From CBDCYN01 sp965224205 (GTDB lineage Bacteria; Planctomycetota; Phycisphaerae; Phycisphaerales; Phycisphaeraceae): DNA of 64,000 nt. A program made the position numbers and the translations under genes. Each line of letters starts with the position of its first letter. Position 1 is the first letter of the stretch. The stretch lies in contig CBDCYN010000013.1 of the NCBI GenBank assembly GCA_965224205.1, positions 124,001 through 188,000 of the forward strand, in the 5' to 3' direction. The notes beneath the pieces are model-generated. The model was not told where the DNA came from. It saw nothing but the letters and a program-made list of their open reading frames with translations, and did no database searches. Below, piece after piece: positions 25,417 to 33,948 of the stretch.

Positions 25417-28260
25417 TTATTGGGCGTGTTTGAGTTCGAGTCGTTTTAATTCAGATCGGTACGGCTCGCCGCCGAGGCTGGGGTCGATGACCTCGAGCTG
25501 GCGGACACGGAACTGGATGTCGGCGGTGCCTTCGTTGAGCTGGTCGCTGACCTGGAGGCGGCGCATCCACGCGTTCCACCACAGCTTCTTGAGCTGCGGG
25601 TCGTCTTCGCCGTCGAGACCGGTGATCAGGGTATCGTAGTACAGCGTCGCGGCCTGGATGAGAGAATCTTTGTCGCCTTTGACGAACAGGGACTCGGCCA
25701 TGTGGTGCATGATCTGGGGGTCTTGGGGGTTGACGTCGAGGATCGGTTTGAGCAGGTCGATGGCGCCGTCGGGCTTGCCGGCCATCCTCACGGCCTTGGC
25801 CAGCAGCAGGTCGTAGAAGAGCATTTCTTCTTCGGTGAGGTTCTGGCCGATAGCCCAGTCGCGCAGCAGACGGGCCAGCTGCTCGGCCGACCGCGCGGTG
25901 CCCATGGCCTGGTCGCGCAGCTTCCGGGCTTCGTCCTGGACCAGGGTCTGGTGGGCTTTGAAGCGCAGGGCATCGATCTGGCGGTCGAGGTCGGTGAGGA
26001 CCTCATCGATGACGATCGAGGCATCGTCGGGGAACAGCTGCATCATCTTCTTGGCTCGGATCACGACGTCGTCGAACCGTTCGGCGTGGGCCAGGGCGAC
26101 GATCCCTCGCTGCAGGGCCTGGCGGACGAGCTCGGGGTCGGCTTCGAATTGGGCTTCGAACCCTTCGAGCAGGCTCAGTGCCCGGTCGGTATCGTTGCGG
26201 GCCATGGCCACATCGACCAGCATGAGCTTGGCCCACCCCTTGGTGCTTAGCGCCGCGGGATCGGGCTGGCGGATCTGGTCGATTTCCCGGATGAGCGCCT
26301 CGGCGGTTTCGACCAGCCGCTGCTGGGTCGATTCTTGGTCGAGCGGCTTTTCACCCCGGTCCATAAGGGCTTTGAGGCACAGGAGCATCTCGCGTCGGGC
26401 CACGAAGTAGTCGGGGTGGTCGGGGGGGACCCTCTGGAGGATATCGGCTGCTTCTTGGTATTTGCCCCGCTGGGACAGGACGTGAAACGCGTAGTATAGG
26501 CGCTGGTTGTCCGCGGCTTCGATGGCGGGGAACTTCTCGAAAAGGACGCGACAGGCCCGTTCATATGCTTCAGTAATCTCGGGCGGCCGCACGGGCATGT
26601 CGTACATCGGCAGGAGGATGGCCACGGCGAAGGTGATGGCCTCTTCGGCGTTGGGCTCGGTGGGCAGCTGGTCGGCTAGGTCGGTCCAGACACGGGCGGC
26701 TTGAATCTCCAGGGCGGTATCGATCTCGGCATCACGGGCGCGGAAATACATCGCCCAACCCAGGTTGAACATGGCGCTGGCCCGGGTGGCGGGTGATAAC
26801 TGGGGGTGGTTGAGCAGCTGCTTGTTGAGGCGGATCGATTCGTCGAGCTTCGGGAACGCCTGTTGACGAAGATCGGCGGCGGCCTGGTCTTGGCCTTGCT
26901 GGGCGAGTTCTAGGGCCTCAACGATGAGGTTTTGGCCCTCCATCCGGGAGATCTCTCCGACGGCGGCGACGACGACCGGGGGCAGCTGGGTCACGTCTTG
27001 TTCGGGATCAAGAATCGCCCGCCAGCGTCTGTAGACGTAGTCTCTCATCCACAGGGCGTTATCTTCTAACGCCGGGTTTTTAAGCAGCTGCTCGTACACG
27101 GTGTACGCTTGGTTGACCGCTTGGGCGCGTTCGGAATCGGCTGCCGCTTGGGCGCGGGTGAGCATCAGGCGGTGGGTGAGGTCGATGACCAGTAACCGGT
27201 ACAGGGGGTATTGCTTGACCATCGGGTGGTTGGAGAGATCTCTTAGCAGATCCAGGGCGGCGACGTGCTGGTTGTCCATGTCGAGGACCACGGCCTTGGC
27301 GAGGTTGGCCAGTAGGTGGGGCGCGTCTTCTTTCTGTTCACGGATCACTGACTCGAGCTGCTCGCGGGCGCGGGTGAGGTTGTCGGGTTGGTGGAGCATC
27401 GCCCGGCCCATGACGCCCATCGAAGACAGGCGGATCTGGTAGGGGTCGCTACGGTCGGCGGCGAAAGGCCCGAGTTTTTCAATCGCCAGGTCCAGGAGCC
27501 GGGCTTGCTCTTGATCGGGGGTTTTCTTCTGCCGCGGCAGGCGGGGGTTTTGGCCCAGGTTTTGATAATAGGGGTGGTCGAGCCCGAGCTGGCTGGTGTG
27601 GTAGGCTGCAAGACCTAATAGGTATTGAGTCTTGGTTTTGTAGTACTCTTCCATCATCCGGTCCCAGAGGCCGGTGGCGACCCGTTTGTTGAAATGGTCG
27701 GGATCGCGGGGCAGGTCTTGGTTGAGCTGGAAGAATCGCAGGTCCGCGTCGGAAAGCAGCTCGAACGCTTCGGGCACGAACTGGTCGCGGGCTTGGAGCT
27801 GCGTGGGGGTGGGGACCCCGAACTCGCAGAAGTCGAGGGCTTGGAGCTGCATCTTGGGCAGATAGATCGTCAGCAGCAGGTCGGCGAGGTCGGTCTGCCA
27901 CAGGGGCCGCTGCTCGTGGTCGGCGTGCTGGGTGATCAGCTTGCGCGTGGCGGCGGTGAGTTTCTCGAACGCGGCGAGCTGTTCGTCACCGGTCTGACCG
28001 TAGTCCATCTTGATCCGGTGGCGGGCGATCTCGACCAGTTGCCTCAGGACGGGGTCGCTGGGCATTTCGGTGGCGGTGAAGTGGTCGAGCAGGTCGCTCA
28101 TTCCGTATTTGGCCAGGCCCTCGATGAGGGTGGCGTGGTCGAGCTTCACGCCCGCAGCGAACGACCACGCCGGCCATATGGCGACCGCTAGGAGCACGGC
28201 GGTGCAAGTCAACCGGGTCCACCGACGCAGGGGCAGGCTCGTGAGGTTCCTAAGCATCAA
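25417..28260 (-). CDS. Large secreted or periplasmic TPR-like protein, function unknown
   Basis: 947 residues. An N-terminal signal sequence is clear (RLTCTAVLLAVAIWPAWSFA, then AGVKLDH). The rest is almost entirely alpha-helical in pattern, with repeated Ala/Leu-rich helix pairs that fit degenerate tetratricopeptide repeats (for example FNLGWAMYFRARDAEIDTAL and LSTKGWAKLMLVDVAMARND). No catalytic motif was seen. It is the last gene after exbB-exbD-exbD, 217 nt downstream of the second exbD, and may be a periplasmic scaffold of that machinery. Large TPR proteins next to ExbBD pairs are frequent in planctomycetes, from general knowledge. Confidence 0.75.
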   Translation of the reverse strand: MMLRNLTSLPLRRWTRLTCTAVLLAVAIWPAWSFAAGVKLDHATLIEGLAKYGMSDLLDHFTATEMPSDPVLRQLVEIARHRIKMDYGQTGDEQLAAFEKLTAATRKLITQHADHEQRPLWQTDLADLLLTIYLPKMQLQALDFCEFGVPTPTQLQARDQFVPEAFELLSDADLRFFQLNQDLPRDPDHFNKRVATGLWDRMMEEYYKTKTQYLLGLAAYHTSQLGLDHPYYQNLGQNPRLPRQKKTPDQEQARLLDLAIEKLGPFAADRSDPYQIRLSSMGVMGRAMLHQPDNLTRAREQLESVIREQKEDAPHLLANLAKAVVLDMDNQHVAALDLLRDLSNHPMVKQYPLYRLLVIDLTHRLMLTRAQAAADSERAQAVNQAYTVYEQLLKNPALEDNALWMRDYVYRRWRAILDPEQDVTQLPPVVVAAVGEISRMEGQNLIVEALELAQQGQDQAAADLRQQAFPKLDESIRLNKQLLNHPQLSPATRASAMFNLGWAMYFRARDAEIDTALEIQAARVWTDLADQLPTEPNAEEAITFAVAILLPMYDMPVRPPEITEAYERACRVLFEKFPAIEAADNQRLYYAFHVLSQRGKYQEAADILQRVPPDHPDYFVARREMLLCLKALMDRGEKPLDQESTQQRLVETAEALIREIDQIRQPDPAALSTKGWAKLMLVDVAMARNDTDRALSLLEGFEAQFEADPELVRQALQRGIVALAHAERFDDVVIRAKKMMQLFPDDASIVIDEVLTDLDRQIDALRFKAHQTLVQDEARKLRDQAMGTARSAEQLARLLRDWAIGQNLTEEEMLFYDLLLAKAVRMAGKPDGAIDLLKPILDVNPQDPQIMHHMAESLFVKGDKDSLIQAATLYYDTLITGLDGEDDPQLKKLWWNAWMRRLQVSDQLNEGTADIQFRVRQLEVIDPSLGGEPYRSELKRLELKHAQ

Positions 28261-28477
28261 TCATCAGTCCTCAAGTCCAAGGCTACATAGATCTATACGA
28301 TCCGGTTTGCTGTTTGATCCGTCGATTAAGGGTGGATCCCGAAGATTCATCTTAAAGGACCCGTCGTCACTCTTCCACGCAGATGGGGTTCTGGGCATTT
28401 GATCGATCGGCGTGATAGGGGGGACGCTCAAGGGGCCAAGCCGCGGGGGGGCGGGCTTTTGGAGGAAACACGGGCCA

Positions 28478-29035
28478 TCACTCTTGGCCCGGCTGGGCGA
28501 ATCGGATGTTGGTGTACCGGGCGCGTAGCGCGGAGTTGAAGGCGTTGACGACGTGCTGCCAACGAACCTGCATCCCGGTCTTGATAATAATCGGGTTGTC
28601 GGGCTTGTATGGGCCGGATCGGCCACGGTCGGGGTCGTACTGGAGCTGGATCAGGGAGTGGGCTAGCTCGGTGAAGTCGGCGGGCTCGGCGACGCCCTCG
28701 ATGGTGATCCGGTACCCGATGCCGTCGACCCCCGCGGAGGTGACGAGGATGTTCAGGGGCTGAGAAGGGGGTTTGTTCTGGGGTTGGGGCTTGCCGGGGC
28801 CTTGGGGCATCTTGACCGTTAAGACACCCTCGCCGATCACGAACGTGGCGGTGATGATGAAGTAGATCAGCAGCTGGAAGATCACGTCGATCATCGAGGT
28901 GAGGTTGACCGTCATCCTCACGGGCTCGAGGCCGCGGTGCTTCTTGCGGTACGGCTGGTGGTGGACGGTGACGTCCGCTTCGCCGGGTGGTTCCTGTGGA
29001 GGATCGTAGTTGAGGGTGGATAACGTCGTGGACAT
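28478..29035 (-). CDS. ExbD/TolR-family biopolymer transport protein (second)
   Basis: 185 residues with one membrane helix after a 45-residue basic N-terminal tail. The helix begins NLTSMIDVIFQLLIYFIITA and keeps the Asp needed for proton movement in this family. The periplasmic domain ends in the usual mixed alpha/beta pattern (DNPIIIKTGMQVRWQHVVNA). A Pro/Gln/Lys-rich insertion (GPGKPQPQNKPPSQP) follows the helix. Its ATG lies 15 nt after the first exbD stop, so the two are translationally close and may form a heteromer. Confidence 0.9.
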   Translation of the reverse strand: MSTTLSTLNYDPPQEPPGEADVTVHHQPYRKKHRGLEPVRMTVNLTSMIDVIFQLLIYFIITATFVIGEGVLTVKMPQGPGKPQPQNKPPSQPLNILVTSAGVDGIGYRITIEGVAEPADFTELAHSLIQLQYDPDRGRSGPYKPDNPIIIKTGMQVRWQHVVNAFNSALRARYTNIRFAQPGQE

Positions 29036-29050
29036 GGATTTATGGTTGTC

Positions 29051-29536
29051 TTAGCGGAGGTCTTCCGGGAGGTAGGCTACGAGGTTGACCGTTTCGATCT
29101 CGGCCTTGGCGATGGCCTGCATGACCGGCTGGACCTCGTCATAAAAAGTCCCCCCGTCTGCCCGCAAGAGGATTTCCAGTTTGGGGTTCTTGGCCTTGGC
29201 GTCTTTGAGGGCTTGGGTGATCCCGTCGAGATCCTCCAGGGCGTAGTCGTCGAGCCCGACCTTGATACTGGCGGCGTCCCCGGGGATGTTCAGGTCGCCC
29301 ATTTGCCGCTCCGAGCCGTATTCATGGGGGACCACGTTGATCGTCAGCCGGTTCTCTTCGCCCATCTCATGGGTCTTGGGGTCGTCGAGGTCGGGGACCA
29401 TCATCATCACCGATTCCTCGGCGATGATCTGGTTGACGAGCATGAAGAAGATGATCAGCTGGAACACGACATCGATCATCGGGGTCATGTTCATCTCAGG
29501 GGCCACTTGGCCTTTTCGGTGTACTTGGGACATCAT
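29051..29536 (-). CDS. ExbD/TolR-family biopolymer transport protein (first)
   Basis: 161 residues, one membrane helix. The N-terminus is VAPEMNMTPMIDVVFQLIIF with the family's conserved Asp. The periplasmic part has LEILLRADGGTFYDEVQPVM, close to the TolR/ExbD consensus RAD...Y..V. The protein pairs with the ExbB-like product encoded upstream. Both ATG codons at the start (MMSQV) are possible. Confidence 0.92.
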   Translation of the reverse strand: MMSQVHRKGQVAPEMNMTPMIDVVFQLIIFFMLVNQIIAEESVMMMVPDLDDPKTHEMGEENRLTINVVPHEYGSERQMGDLNIPGDAASIKVGLDDYALEDLDGITQALKDAKAKNPKLEILLRADGGTFYDEVQPVMQAIAKAEIETVNLVAYLPEDLR

Positions 29537-29745
29537 TGAACCCCGTGACTAACTCCAGCAGTGGTTTTTACACCAGGCCAGGTACCGCGCCAGGATCGGA
29601 CCAAAGAGCGTTCGATGATCGGATGCGGCGGCGGCGGTGGGCAGGTTTTTTTTCATTCTACATTCACCGGTTGGTTTCTAGTCGCCGTGATTCAACCGGT
29701 ACCGGGGACTCGGGGGCCGAGTCCGGGTTAGACGGTACGGCTAAC

Positions 29746-30513
29746 TTACTCGTTCGGGTTGGGCCTGGCTCGTGGGCGGCTGGCAGCGGCGGCTTTCTTT
29801 GCTGCGGGTTTGAAGGGCTTGATGAGGTCTTCGGCAACGATCAGCCCCTCGCTGGTCAGTGCGTCTAGGTGGTTACGGATCAGGGAGTAGGCCGCCAGGG
29901 CGGGGATGGCCACGACGAGACCCCAGAACGTGGTGACCAGGGCGGTGGAGATACCCGCGGCTAGCTCGGCGGGGTCGGGCTTGCCGCCGGTTTCCACGAG
30001 TTTGTTGAACGCGACGATCATCCCGTAGACCGTCCCGAACAGGCCCAGCATGGGGGAGATGTTCCCCAAGACGTTGAGGTACTCGATCGGGCGAAGCAGC
30101 CGGGTGGTCTCGGCATCACTGGATTCCTCGAGCGCCCGTTCCATGGCGCCGTAGCCATTGGAGGCTTCGTTGAGGCCGGAGCTGACCACCTTCGCCAGGT
30201 AGCTGGGCTCGCTGCCGGAGAACTCGATCGCTTCACGGTACCGCTTCTCGGCGAGCATGGCTTCGAGCTGCTGCTGGGTCTCCTCGGGCACGACCATAGT
30301 CTTGCGGTATCGCAGCCACAGCGTCAGGGCCCAGCCCATGCTCAACGCCGACAACAGCACCAGGGTCCAGATGATCATCAACCCCAAGAAGTCATCGCTC
30401 CAAAGGAACATCCGGAACCAGTTGCTGGTCTCGACCTGCTCCTGGCCAAACGCGGGAGGGGTTAATAATAAATACAGGCTTGCTGCAGAACCTAAGCTCA
30501 ACACACGACGCAT
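29746..30513 (-). CDS. MotA/TolQ/ExbB-family proton channel protein
   Basis: 255 residues from ATG 30513, which has AAGGAG 9 nt upstream; the frame is open 15 codons further. A possible signal or first membrane segment (VLSLGSAASLYLLLTPPAFG) is followed by three membrane helices: LGLMIIWTLVLLSALSMGWA, then after a cytosolic helical loop NVLGNISPMLGLFGTVYGMI, and ALVTTFWGLVVAIPALAAYS. The last two contain the family consensus P-LGLLGTV-GMI and the A/T-TT-GL--AIPA motif. It ends with a Lys/Ala-rich tail. It should form the proton channel with the two ExbD proteins. Confidence 0.92.
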   Translation of the reverse strand: MRRVLSLGSAASLYLLLTPPAFGQEQVETSNWFRMFLWSDDFLGLMIIWTLVLLSALSMGWALTLWLRYRKTMVVPEETQQQLEAMLAEKRYREAIEFSGSEPSYLAKVVSSGLNEASNGYGAMERALEESSDAETTRLLRPIEYLNVLGNISPMLGLFGTVYGMIVAFNKLVETGGKPDPAELAAGISTALVTTFWGLVVAIPALAAYSLIRNHLDALTSEGLIVAEDLIKPFKPAAKKAAAASRPRARPNPNE

Positions 30514-30816
30514 AGGCCAATGCTCCTTAGATAGTGAGGACACAGCCAGCGATTCCACCGGGGGTCGCTGCCGTGACGGTCTTTTGATAACCGTCGGTTC
30601 CAGCGGCTACGCTGCCCGTAGGCCGGTCCCGATAATCTTTTATAGACGATACACAACACGTTTCGCACACCTGTTGGAAGATCTGTTGGGCTGTTAGACG
30701 GCCTTGGGCCGATGACCACGGGCCGGCCCCTGGTGCGTCGGATCCACCCTAACCACAGAAAGAACGTTTTAAGAAAACTCCATGTTGCACGGGGCGGTTG
30801 AATCGCCGGTTCTTGC

Positions 30817-31944
30817 TCACGGAAGATCCGCCAGCTGAGCGATGAGCTGATCCAGGCGTTGGGCGTAATGAGCATCATCCTCGGTGTCGATCAGAGTCAC
30901 GGCTTGATCCAACAGTCGGCGGGCGACATCCGCCTGCCCTATCTTACAGTGAACCCATCCGGCTTCCACCAGGCTAGGTCCCACGAAATTGCTGTCGGGT
31001 GCATGGATCACGACCTGCATGAAGCTCAAACCGGCATCGAGATAGGCGTCGCGGTTGTCGGTGGCTTCGGCTAAACGCATCTGGGCGATTCCCCGCTGGA
31101 ACAGGCGCATGCCGATCTGGCGGCTGTCGGTGGCGAGGGTGCGGTTCGCGGTGGTGACCGCTTGATCGTAATGGCCCGAGAGGATCATCTTGGTGATGGC
31201 ATCGCCCAGGTCCAGGGCACGGGGCAGGGAGATCGATGTGGCCCGATTCGAGGGGGCCTGGGTCGGATCCACTTGGGCCTGATCCGCGGGCGGGGGCGGG
31301 GCATCGGTCGTGGTTCTTGGGTTAGAAGCGTTCGAGGGATCGCTGCGATCGGTCGATCTGAATCTGGCCAGCAGCTGTTCAACGGGTTGGGCTTGAGGTT
31401 GTCCGCTGAGCTCGAATGCTGCTGATTCAACGCGGGCACGGAGGTCTTGACCTCGTGTGCCTTCGGCGCTGGCTACCGAGTCCAGCGAGGCGGCCGTGAG
31501 GTAGTGGGTTTCACCACCGCTGTAGGCCAGCTGGAGATACATCTCGAGGGCCTGCTCGGGTTGGCCGAGGCGGTCATAGATCGAGATTAACAGGAAACGT
31601 GCCCACTGCTGAACCCACGGCTCTGAAGCCAGCTGAAGCAGCTCGTTGACGGCTTCTAAAGCGGCTGGGTCGTCCTGGTGGGCGGCGGCGGTTTCGTATC
31701 TTTCGAGCTGGGGGTATCTTTCGAGCTTGAGACCTTGGAGCTGCGATAGCGGCTTAATAAATTCATCGCCGATGTCATTGTAGTAGTACAGCTGGTTATT
31801 GGTGATGTTGTGTACCGTCACCCCTTTGATCCAAAAATTTCCCAATTTAACCGCGTCGGCAGACACGGCTGCGGGGGTGATGAGGAGGATCCACGAGGTG
31901 ATCAAAACCCAGGACGTCACTTTAATTTCTTGAGCTTTTATCAT
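30817..31944 (-). CDS. Secreted TPR-like protein, function unknown
   Basis: 375 residues with an N-terminal signal sequence (SWVLITSWILLITPAAVSADA). The next 35 residues (VKLGNFWIKGVTVHNITNNQLYYYND) look like a small beta domain. The rest is helical and TPR-like (FLLISIYDRLGQPEQALEMYLQLAYSGGE; LIDTEDDAHYAQRLDQLIAQ), interrupted by a Pro/Asp/Gln-rich linker at about residues 205-240. It lies between the vWA gene (89 nt) and exbB (303 nt). Probably a periplasmic partner of the Exb complex; that is inference from position only. Confidence 0.72.
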   Translation of the reverse strand: MIKAQEIKVTSWVLITSWILLITPAAVSADAVKLGNFWIKGVTVHNITNNQLYYYNDIGDEFIKPLSQLQGLKLERYPQLERYETAAAHQDDPAALEAVNELLQLASEPWVQQWARFLLISIYDRLGQPEQALEMYLQLAYSGGETHYLTAASLDSVASAEGTRGQDLRARVESAAFELSGQPQAQPVEQLLARFRSTDRSDPSNASNPRTTTDAPPPPADQAQVDPTQAPSNRATSISLPRALDLGDAITKMILSGHYDQAVTTANRTLATDSRQIGMRLFQRGIAQMRLAEATDNRDAYLDAGLSFMQVVIHAPDSNFVGPSLVEAGWVHCKIGQADVARRLLDQAVTLIDTEDDAHYAQRLDQLIAQLADLP

Positions 31945-32033
31945 CGTTATGAAGCGGTGGCTTGAACCTACTCCAGCTGTTCGTTACTTGCCGTAGCGCG
32001 TGTTGAACGGGGTTCTGGTCACCTTCAAGACTG

Positions 32034-33062
32034 CTATTCTATGCCTAACTCGCGTCCGTCGATAAATTTATAGATCCCTCCGGTTTTTTCGCTGATCTGC
32101 TGCATCGTCGGTTTGAGCCCAACTTTAGCCAGGGGATCTGGATATAAAAACTGGATGGTGTTGATCTTGGTGTTACCTGAATTCGCTTTGGTGATTTCGG
32201 TTAAGAGCTTTTCTTGATTTAACTCATACTGCCCATAGCCCGTAATGTTATCCGAAAGAAGGAAGACAAGTTGGGGTTTATACTTTAGCGCCATCCGTAA
32301 CGCGGTGACCGGATTAGATTGGCCGGTGGGGACGATGTTGCCGCTGTCCATGTCAATCCAATTGATGACCTGCTGCTTGTATTCACGGTCCGCGGGGTGC
32401 AGGCCCGAGGGGGGGACCTCGATCGCGGAGTCGCCCTGGAAGAAGATAATCGTGAAGGTCTGCTTCTCGGACAGTTCGCCGATTGATCGTTTGAGTTCTT
32501 CAATGACGAAAGGCAGCGTGTCGATCAGCGAGCCCGAGGCGTCGATAATGTAAGCTAACCGACGGGCGTTGCCCCCGGTGCCGTACATGGTGGCGCGGAT
32601 GCCGCCTTGGACGGCGGTATCGAACGGGCTGGCCTTAGCCGGCGAGCCGCCGGCGACCCCGGTTAAAGCGAGGTCCGTTTTGACTTGACTCGTAAACTGG
32701 GTGGGGGGCTTGACCACGTTTTTGGTGATCGTGCGTCGGGTCTTGCGGGTGACGTTGACCTTCTTGGTCACCTTCATCGTCAACGGGGCGCCCGGGGTGG
32801 GGCTGAGGCGCGCGATCGGGATGATCACCTCTTCTTTCTGGATCCGTGAAGTCGTCCAGACCACAAAGATGGCTAAGATGATCAACCCCACGTGGAAAAG
32901 AATCGAGATCCCCCAGGGTAGCAGCGACAAAAGCATCACATTGATTTCTTCCCCGACCGCGGCTGTCTCTTCCTCTTCTTCCTCTTGAGGATAGCCTTCA
33001 CCAGCGGGTTCAGCTTGGTCGTCATACATTTCTTGGGGATCGGCAAAACCCAACCACAACAT
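32034..33062 (-). CDS. Membrane-anchored vWA protein with a TonB-like transmembrane segment
   Basis: 342 residues. A cytosolic acidic N-terminus (YPQEEEEEETAAVGEE) precedes a single membrane helix at about residues 43-70, NVMLLSLLPWGISILFHVGL and on. Inside it Ser53 and His57 form S-x3-H, the spacing of the essential Ser16/His20 in TonB. After a basic segment rich in KVTKK/RKTRRT comes a vWA domain (about 168-335) with a MIDAS site: Asp174-x-Ser176-x-Ser178 (DASGS), Thr246 and Asp271. It is the first gene of the Exb-associated run; AGAGG lies 9 nt upstream of its ATG. No TonB C-terminal domain is seen. Confidence 0.82.
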   Translation of the reverse strand: MLWLGFADPQEMYDDQAEPAGEGYPQEEEEEETAAVGEEINVMLLSLLPWGISILFHVGLIILAIFVVWTTSRIQKEEVIIPIARLSPTPGAPLTMKVTKKVNVTRKTRRTITKNVVKPPTQFTSQVKTDLALTGVAGGSPAKASPFDTAVQGGIRATMYGTGGNARRLAYIIDASGSLIDTLPFVIEELKRSIGELSEKQTFTIIFFQGDSAIEVPPSGLHPADREYKQQVINWIDMDSGNIVPTGQSNPVTALRMALKYKPQLVFLLSDNITGYGQYELNQEKLLTEITKANSGNTKINTIQFLYPDPLAKVGLKPTMQQISEKTGGIYKFIDGRELGIE

Positions 33063-33561
33063 ATTGCATACCTCTTATCTTTTCTTTTAAATTACTCAAA
33101 ATACAATAAGCGGTCCATCGATCTTTATCCACTGGGCCATGTGCGAGACTCTATCGGTCAACTCGGTCCAGCGCCCCCGGTGTTTGGCCCGTTGATGAAA
33201 ACTCCAAAAATATCGGGTCTTCCAACTCGTTGTTGGGCATGTGTGTGTGTTCCGGATCACCTTGTTGGTTTTTAGCCGTCGTGCATCGGTCGGGATCAAG
33301 GGTTTCCGAATCGACCCTCGATGCGTACGACGGATATCGCCCGCGTCATCACATGGCATGACGCACTGGGCTGTGAGTCAAAGCTTGAACCCGGTGCCGC
33401 GGGTGCATCGATCCACGTCCGGGCTTAGCCTGGGGGGCTGCGCGTGGTGCCCAGTTCAAACTCTCAAGCGCCATTTCGGACCAACCCTCCATCGGGTCAA
33501 GCACCGGCTATGTTCGGACGTCTTCGACGCCCTTCGTTTCCTTCATCAAGGTGATTGGATT

Positions 33562-33652
33562 ACCAGTATACGCCCCGTATATCCAATCTTTAAACTATGA
33601 GAATTTCCTGGTCGCGTATCCTGGTTACGCACACGAACCATCCGGTATTCTC
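33562..33652 (-). repeat. Repeat family 1, diverged copy R0
   Basis: Begins GTATACGCCCCGTATATCCA and ends near ACCATCCGGTATTCTC. It matches R2 at both ends (GTATACGC, AATTTCC-TG-CGCGTA, CATCCGG) but is shorter in the middle. It lies next to R1, so the two form a tandem pair. Tentative. Confidence 0.4.
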
Positions 33653-33669
33653 GCCTGGGGTCGCTAACC

Positions 33670-33777
33670 GTACACATCGCGTATCAAAGTACCGCGTTGG
33701 GTATGTGCTGGCCCCCGAAGAGTTACCCGCCGCGAACACGGATCGTGCCGCGATTTCATCCGGGGTCGGTACATATC
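33670..33777 (-). repeat. Repeat family 1, copy R1
   Basis: About 108 bp. In the common orientation it has the shared blocks CCCCGGATGAAAT, GCGGCGGG, AGCACATACCCAACGCGGTA and CTTTGATACGCGATGTGTA. Compare R2 (39432-39536), R3 (54030-54133) and R4 (55911-56016). Non-coding: each copy has a different reading-frame context. Confidence 0.75.
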
Positions 33778-33948
33778 GTTGCGGCCAGAGAACCTTTTTG
33801 ACGCATTGTTTGGCGCACCGTTTATCGAGCTTCGAAAAATTATATGCGTGGCAGAGACCCACAGGCAGTGGCTATCAACAACAACCAACAACAATCGATC
33901 GCCTAGGGATAATGTTGTCGAGCCTGCCCTGGATCTATCTTCACCGTG

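Larger units (their letters stand above)
33063..33948. other. Intergenic region with interspersed repeats
   Basis: 886 bp between the vWA gene and the LysM gene. The first 60 bp are AT-rich and probably contain the promoter of the vWA run. The rest holds one clear copy of repeat family 1 (33670-33777) and a more diverged copy (33562-33652). I see no gene that looks real in any frame. Confidence 0.55.

Noticed and set aside
25417..33062. Reading the Exb cluster as a Tol-Pal system
   Set aside because: No TolA, TolB or Pal-like gene was recognised and there are two ExbD-like genes; the vWA protein does not look like TolA beyond the S-x3-H helix.
33562..33777. Possible CRISPR array (two adjacent repeat-like units)
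   Set aside because: Units are about 100 bp, diverged, without regular spacers; other copies are dispersed over 22 kb and no cas gene is present.
33297..33862. Short frames in the vWA-LysM gap
   Set aside because: They coincide with family 1 repeats R0 and R1 and do not agree in frame between repeat copies.
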